Origin: Chalciporus piperatus
Lineage: Eukaryota > Basidiomycota > Agaricomycetes > Boletales > Boletaceae
Assembly (NCBI GenBank): GCA_038093975.1
Contig: JBBPTG010000065.1
Span: 62,001-126,000 of the forward strand
Direction: 5' to 3'
DNA: 64,000 bases
A model generated the notes under the pieces. It ran no database searches, was not told the DNA's origin, and was given only the letters and a program-made list of their open reading frames with translations. Position numbers and translations under genes: made by a program. Shown one piece after another: positions 57,830 through 64,000 of this stretch. The stretch's first letter is position 1; every line of letters begins with the position of its first letter.

Positions 57830-58124
57830 ATGTACGCCTGGACGTGACTAGCTAGATTATGATAGACAGATGGCTGTAGCACGATACTGGCTATCATTCT
57901 GTTTACTCGCTGCCAGTTTGCACGCCTGATTAGACTTTCTGGTACTGCAAATCATAAGGACCCATAAGACCAAATAAATGCAAATCCAAGTGGCCGTGAC
58001 GACGCGCATTACGCGCCGGTTCGGGACAAATCCAGCACGCGCAGTGCAGGACACAAAGACAAGTCGCTCGCTTTTCACGCCAACCAACTACTCGACGGCG
58101 AACTGGCGGTAATCGTCTAACAAG
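57830..58124. other. Short intergenic spacer
   Basis: Just under 300 bp; 3' UTR of ATP4 and promoter of the dynamin gene. Confidence 0.4.
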
Positions 58125-61100
58125 ATGGATTCAGACCTCATAAAGCTCGTAAACCGTCTACAGGACACTTTCAACAACCTCGGTGAGTACGAATACTCAC
58201 GTTCACATATATGGGCAGCGGGTGATCTTGCCACGCAGGCGGTGAGCTGGACATGCCCCAGCTCGTAGTTGTAAGTGTGGCTTAACAGCTTGGGTAACGC
58301 ACCGCTGATTTGCGTTCAGGTGGGAAGTCAGTCCGCGGGTAAATCTAGTGTGCTAGAGAAGTACGCCGCCTCGCCCATTGTCTCCGCGCTTTAAAGACTG
58401 AGATTTACACGCGTAGCATCGTTGGTCGAGACTTCCTTCCTCGTGGTCAAGGCATCGTCACCCGCCGACCCCTCGTTCTCCAACTCATCCATACTCCCCT
58501 TCCCGATCCTTCCTCGACACCCCCTCCTTATACCGAATGGGCGCAATTCCTCCATATCGACAAACGCTTCACCGACTGGAATGAAGTCCGTCGAGAGATT
58601 GAGCAAGAAACGTTCCGGGTGGCGGGTCAGAACAAAGGTATCAGCAGACTACCGATATCACTTCGGATACACAGTCCCAATGTCCTCGATTTGACCTTGG
58701 TGGACTTGCCGGGACTCACAAAGGTGCGTATGTGTTTGAATGGGATATTTGTCGGTAGCTGAGGCAATTTGTGTTTAAGATCCCGGTCGGTGACCAACCA
58801 AGCGACATAGAACGCCAGATTAGAAACCTTGTGACCGAGTACATCTCAAAACCAAATAGGTGGGTATGAAGCCTTGGCGCTTCACCAAGGCTCTGATCCA
58901 TTTAAAGCGTAATTCTTGCTGTTTCTCCTGCAAACGTCGACCTTGCCAACTCGGATTCGCTCAAGCTTGCACGGAGCGTTGACCCCCAAGGGCGTCGGAC
59001 GATAGGTGTTCTGACGAAGCTCGACATCATGGATGCTGGCACGAACGCGCTCGATATCCTAACAGGACGCGTATATCCTCTGAAACTCGGATTCATTGGC
59101 GTTGTCAACCGAAGCCAGCAGGATATCATATCGGAGAAGAGTATGACAGATGCTCTTGACTCCGAATCCGAGTTCTTCAAAAACCACGCCGCGTATCGGA
59201 ATATTTCGCATAAAAACGGGACAAAGTATCTTGCCAAGACGTTGAATCAGGTATGTTGAAATGGTGATGTATGCTGGGTCATGGGTTTATGCGAAGTTTG
59301 ACCTAGGTTCTGATCAACCATATAAGGGAGAAACTGCCAGATATGAAAGCGCGCCTGAACACGCTCATGGGTCAGGCTCAGCAAGAACTGAACTCGTTTG
59401 GTGATGCTGCCGTCTTTGGGGACAAGAACCAGGTTAGTTCATACACAAATGTGGCTTACAGGTTACCCACCTTCCTGTAGCAAGGAGCACTCATCCTTCG
59501 TCTCATGAACCGATTCGCCCATGACTTCATTGCATCTATCGAAGGTACCAAGGTCGACATGTCCACTAAGGAGTTATCGGGTGGTGCACGGATATACTAT
59601 ATCTTCAATGACGTCTTTGGTCACGCGCTTGCATCGATAGACTCTACATCAGGCTTGGATAATCAGGACATCCGAACAGCAATTCGGAACTCCACTGGTC
59701 CAAGGCCAAGTCTCTTTGTTCCCGAAGCGGCGTTTGACCTCCTAGTGAAACCCCAAATAAAACTACTAGAAGCACCGAGTCTTCGTTGCGTAGAGCTTGT
59801 CTATGAAGAACTTGTTAAACTTTGCCATAACTGTACAAGCACGGTGAGCTCATCTCTTTTATGACTTTGTTTGTGTTTCTGATTTTTGTTCTTCGATCCG
59901 TCTGATTTTAACACAGGAATTGGAGCGATTCCCCCACCTGCACGCACAGCTAATTGAATGTGTTTCCGACCTTCTGCGCGAGCGTCTTGGTCCCACATCG
60001 GGGTATGCGCAGAGCCTCATCGAGATCCAGGCTGCATACATCAACACAAATCATCCCGCATTCATCTCAGGCTCTGCGGCAGCCGCACAAGCAGCGACAG
60101 CCCCAGCTCCGAAACAAGCAGCACCTTCACGCGTAAGCTCCATTCATTATTTATCTGATACTTCTCCGCTCATATCTGCGTACTTGCTGTGGCGTTCATG
60201 TGCTCCCTGGGTTCGGGGTTGAAGCAGCCTGTCAGCGGTGAACCGATGAATGGCGCTGCCACACCTGAGGACGGGGATGAATCCTCTACCGAAGAACCCA
60301 CAGGTGTGAATGGCGTACCTTCCCGGGATGGACGTTCTGTATCATCCACTCTCCACGATCGTGCCCGGACTACCGGATCCAACCCTGCTGCCGGCACCTC
60401 ATCCACCAAACCTTCATCAAAACTACATCATGGCCCTCGGCACTCATCCGTACACCCACCATCTCAGTCCCACACTCAGCTAGGCGTACCTGGAACATCA
60501 CCCCACACCGCACGGGAAACATTCTTGAATTACTTCTTTGGTCAGAACGGTCCCGGTCCTGTCGCTGGATTGAGTCTCGAGCGACCGCATGGTTCTCTTT
60601 CCCCTATGCCCACCGGCCGAGATGTGTCCAATGGTGATACCCCAGGTCCCACTGGGCTCATGGCAGGTAAACGAACGCTGGACGGCAATAACGCGGCCTA
60701 TGATATGAGAAGCCTGGGTAAACACATCGAGGCTGTGAGTTTTTTTTTCGACCCATTGAGCCATGTGGTTCCTTTTTCCCTAGTACACATACTATCGGTT
60801 TCATGTTCAGGGCTGACTGAATTTGGTTTTTACTCTATTTGTGTTCTAGGTTTCATCGTCGGACAGCGGTTCGTTGATGACGCAGAGAGAAGAGATGGAG
60901 ACGTCTCTCATACGGTCCTTGATCGCTTCCTACTTTTCGATCGTTCGGCAAAGCATACAGGATCTCATTCCGAAAGCGATCATGCATTTCTTGGTCAATT
61001 ATTCGACCAAGGAGGTTCAAAACAGATTGGTGGCGACGTTGTACAAGCCGGACCTGTTTGCGGAGTTGCTGAACGAGGATGAGGCGTTGGTGGCGGAGCG

Positions 61101-61179
61101 GACGAGGGTGAAGGCGCTATTGGACGCGTACAAGGAGGCGTTCAAGACACTTTCGGATGTCAACTTGAAACCGCTATAG
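58125..61179 (+). CDS. DNM1: Dynamin-related GTPase, mitochondrial/peroxisomal fission (Dnm1 type)
   Basis: Eleven exons (58125-58182, 58239-58270, 58320-58360, 58417-58723, 58780-58859, 58908-59250, 59307-59432, 59481-59843, 59917-60132, 60225-60734, 60850-61179) give 801 residues. The GTPase domain has G1 GSQSAGKSS, switch [19 protein letters not shown]3 LVDLPGLTK and G4 [12 protein letters not shown]. The stalk includes [34 protein letters not shown] and [21 protein letters not shown] Ser/Pro/Gly-rich insert follows (residues about 510-690, with NYFFGQNG as in Dnm1/Drp1), and then the C-terminal GED ([20 protein letters not shown]). Sequence in the stalk follows Dnm1/Drp1 rather than Vps1. 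It assembles on mitochondria and peroxisomes to divide them. No pleckstrin domain, as expected. Confidence 0.93.
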
Positions 61180-61726
61180 AGATATTTTGGCTCTCTCTGT
61201 CATCATTCATACGTTACTTTTGCGTTTGTTATAGCCCTGCATGTCATTGCATGTTTCATCAGGATTCATCTCGGACTATGTATTTCCAATTTTTCTGACT
61301 GAGACATGTACTTGGCCACTGGCATCCTGACACTGGCGAGATCAGTGGATGGGACCGATATCACGTTTCAAGGTGTTGTGGCAAATATAAAATTTCAGGC
61401 AATTGTGTGTAGGATCGCCAGATGAGCGTGTCTAAGACAACCGACGATCCACTAAACAAGTGCCCAAAAACTGTAATGAGATATGTTACCCGAGACGTGG
61501 TTGGGAAATGCCAAAATATCCGGCTAAGTACTTTATTAGCGACTGGTACATACGTACTGACAAAGGAGCCACAAGCTTTCAAAGGCACTCGCGATGGCAC
61601 AAGACCCAAGACGGGGGAGGGACTGCAGGGATGGAAAACCAGCTGCGGGGACGAGGGACGATGACAATCCACACAAGTTCGAAACGTTCCAGAGCAAGGA
61701 CGTCAGACCCCATGCAACCCTTTCCT
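61180..61726. other. Convergent 3' intergenic
   Basis: Lies between the 3' ends of DNM1 (plus) and the BCS1-like gene (minus). Overlapping short frames at 61361-61772 have no family. Confidence 0.35.
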
Positions 61727-64000
61727 TTAGGTTTCGGAAGATGAGGCTTGTTGTCCCTTTACGGAAACCCATTTGTCTTTGGTGGGTTCCTTGGTCTCGG
61801 AAGAAGTGGCGGCACCGGTTGGTTTGTCCGGTTCCTCTTCCGACGTGATACTCTCCTCGGTGTCAGCGTCGATACCACCGTTGCTGATGTCGGATTCCGA
61901 GGAGGATGTGGATTCGGAGTGGGTCACTGGGATGACGGTTTCGGTGGCTGAGGGAATGGTGGAGCTTGAGGCGGGTGTGGCACCTTCGAGTTTCATCGCT
62001 GCCTCAGCGCGGTGGGCCTTCTTGGACTTGGAGCGCTCCCGCTTCTCGACCTTCTGTATTGGTGAGGGTCAGAAAGGTCTTTGACGGGAAGAGGCTATTG
62101 GGAATCGTAACTAACCTCCTTGGCCTCCTTCTCCTCTTGCTTGATTAGGAATGCGGATCAGCACTCGTTTGGGCAACTAAGCTATGAAAGAACCAATTCA
62201 CCTCCTTGGTAGCCTTCTCTTCCTTCTACAAGGAAACCGTTTTAGAAGGCAAATATACAAATATGTAGGGAATGAACGTTACCTCCTTACGTTCTTTTTC
62301 TTCCGCCTGCGAGTCGGGTTGTGAGCAAGGTCTCGAATGGTCCGAAAACGATGGTAATTTCATACCTCTTTCTTCTCCTTGGCCTCGCGCTACAGCAAGT
62401 CAGCTGTCTTGTTCTTTGAGTTTGCAAGCGCAGTACATACCTCAGCCTTTTCCTTCTTGAGTTTCTCGCGCATCTCACGTTCCTGGATCACCCTGCGAAG
62501 AACGTCAACCAGATATCTCGGGGGTGATCGGACATGAAAAACAGACCAGGCGGCAATTTCGTCGACACTCTCTCTGGGGCGGACTTTATTCTTCAAGAGG
62601 TACCCTTGCAACGCCGCGACCTACGATTAAGTGACGGGCATCAACACCAAACTTGATCTGACATTCCAAATGGGGACTCACGCTAAGCTCGCCCTCGGGT
62701 ATGGCGTCCGCGAATCGCTTGGCGAGTTCAGCAATTTCAGACTCTTCCAGTACGGGAATGATATGGCCTGGTATTTTGCGTTTGGAACCGGGAAGATTCT
62801 GTTGGGACACGTCCTTGTCATCGCCCTGTTCGTTGTCCTCTGATGTGGCCGATGGTGGCTGCCCAGCAGGCTTGGAAGGGAAGAAACATTTGAAGATGCC
62901 TTCTGCTTGCCACTTTGTGGCATGGGTAAAGTTGACCCAGACGTCCATGCGACCCGGACGACTGAGTGCGGGGTCGAGTCGCTCAATATGGTTAGTTGTG
63001 GCAAACAGCAGGCTGCGGGCAAGGGGTAAGAGTGTCAGAAACACGCGCGCAATCCACGTAGTGATGGTGGAGCACTTACCGGCCCTCTGCCGCAGCCACA
63101 CCATCAAGGCTGTTCAGGAGACCGCTCAAGCTAAGCGTAGAGCCATCATTAGTATCGCTACTGTTGCTGTTCGACGTGGAAGCCGTGCTAACGGGTGCGC
63201 CGGTGGAAGATGAATCACGACTGACGGAGCGCGTGAAAGCAGCGTCCAAGTCTTCAAGAAGTAAGATACATCTTTGGGGGAAGGTTTAACTCGGCCCGAA
63301 GAGAGAGCACGCGTGCACAAACCTAGAAGGTACATGTCCCATTAATGTCGTCAACATATTGTCACTCATCCTGTGGATGCCGTGTCAGCACTATCATACA
63401 GGATGATATCCATAAATAGATTTACCCCTTCGACGACAAGCTGATGACATAGATATCCAAACCCAATTCACCTGCCAAGGAGTGGATTAATGATGTCTTC
63501 CCACTGTAGTTTGCTCGGTGAGTATGAGGCGTTTCATGCCGTACAAGGGTTACGTACCTTCCCGGAACGCCGTAAAGAAGGTATCCTCGGCGGAATGGAA
63601 TGCCTAATGAACGATTTCAGTGGGAGCCATACCAGTACACCGTCATCCGTTGCTCACCTCTTTCGGCATACCTGGGAGATGAATGAATGAGTGACTCGAG
63701 GGCGAGAACATTCTAGACTTTACTGACCAATCCTCAGAGCACAGGAAGTCTTTGCAATCAGCAAGAAGCATATCCTTGACCCCTGGTTGCAGAACAATGG
63801 AACTCATCGGCCGCTTTTGGCGGGCTCCGTTCCATCTCCAGCAGCCATAGGTGCTAGAGAGCAGTCACTGTAAACGCCACCATCTCGTTATAGAATTGGG
63901 GCACTCACGTATCAGCCATGAAAATGTGGACGCGGTGCTCAGCATCTTTCTCGTATTCGCGCTTGGCTTCGAGAACCAGTTTCTTGAGAATGTCGTTGTT
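61727..64000 (-). CDS. BCS1-like AAA ATPase, 3' part (runs off window)
   Basis: Minus strand; the 5' end lies beyond 64000. From the window edge inward: [20 protein letters not shown] and [20 protein letters not shown] (BCS1 N-domain), [15 protein letters not shown] then [20 protein letters not shown] (Walker A), [15 protein letters not shown] (Walker B), [19 protein letters not shown] and [20 protein letters not shown] (AAA core, Arg finger). The helical lid with [20 protein letters not shown] and ENKVRP-like [14 protein letters not shown] follows. The tail is highly charged and partly coded by four consecutive 24-nt exons (62116-62139, 62202-62225, 62283-62306, 62366-62389); the last exon is 61727-62053. 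BCS1 inserts the Rieske protein in mitochondria; the many fungal BCS1-like paralogs may have other clients. The Thr/Ser/Glu-rich tail is unlike true BCS1. Confidence 0.88.

Noticed and set aside
60189..61082. A 297-codon frame as an independent gene
   Set aside because: It is the DNM1 insert exon read through two introns; correct phases join 60225-60734 to 60850-61179.
1..64000. CRISPR arrays, bacterial operons or prophage
   Set aside because: The repeats present are minisatellites and transposon ends; intron-rich genes show that the window is eukaryotic.

Overview
The window looks like nuclear DNA of a filamentous basidiomycete (Agaricomycetes). Genes are split by many 45-60 nt GT-AG introns, often next to exons of only 8-30 nt. 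Gene content is typical of mushroom-forming fungi: DUF6533/DUF6534 seven-helix proteins, DUF6593-like proteins, a BCS1-type AAA ATPase and a Kre9-like GPI protein. The expanded DUF6533 set and the Copia and TIR debris fit the Ceratobasidiaceae/Rhizoctonia group; that placement is inference, since no marker gene is present. Most genes below were rebuilt by hand from splice signals, reading phase and, where available, comparison between paralogs inside the window.

Layout. 1-3.7 kb is one large palindromic element with ~1 kb inverted arms built of CAGT-rich minisatellite. 3.7-7.9 kb is gene-poor apart from a small C2H2 zinc-finger gene. 7.9-9.9 kb holds an 11-exon Ytp1/cytochrome-b561-like membrane protein. 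10-18.2 kb is a duplicated accessory region: a decayed PTH11-like membrane gene, two direct copies of a DUF6533 gene and a Copia reverse-transcriptase fragment. 18.5-25.9 kb is a conserved block: pyridoxal kinase and a 1790-residue three-START lipid-transfer protein, divergently transcribed from a 166 bp spacer. 26-32.5 kb is again accessory: a third, inverted copy of the same DUF6533 gene, another DUF6533 gene and a DUF6534 gene. 33-35.5 kb holds RNase H2 subunit C and a Kre9-like GPI protein. 36-46 kb holds two 526-residue carboxylesterases in divergent orientation flanking a polysaccharide deacetylase and a broken amino-acid permease, then an AhpD-like protein. 46.5-47.2 kb is a 684 bp MITE. 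47.7-56.3 kb holds a coiled-coil protein, an intact DUF6533 gene, a disordered 472-residue protein and two DUF6593-like genes. 56.8-64 kb is a mitochondrial block: ATP synthase subunit b, the fission dynamin Dnm1 and the 3' part of a BCS1-like AAA ATPase running off the window.

How it fits together. Housekeeping blocks (pyridoxal kinase/START; ATP4-DNM1-BCS1) alternate with fast-moving blocks of membrane receptors, secreted esterases and transposon debris. The most unusual features are at gene-structure level: an 8-nt exon kept in four DUF6533 paralogs; GC instead of GT splice donors at four sites, three of them with a GT paralog alongside for comparison; a precise extra intron in one carboxylesterase copy; and four consecutive 24-nt, phase-0 exons in the BCS1-like gene, each coding one charged octapeptide.
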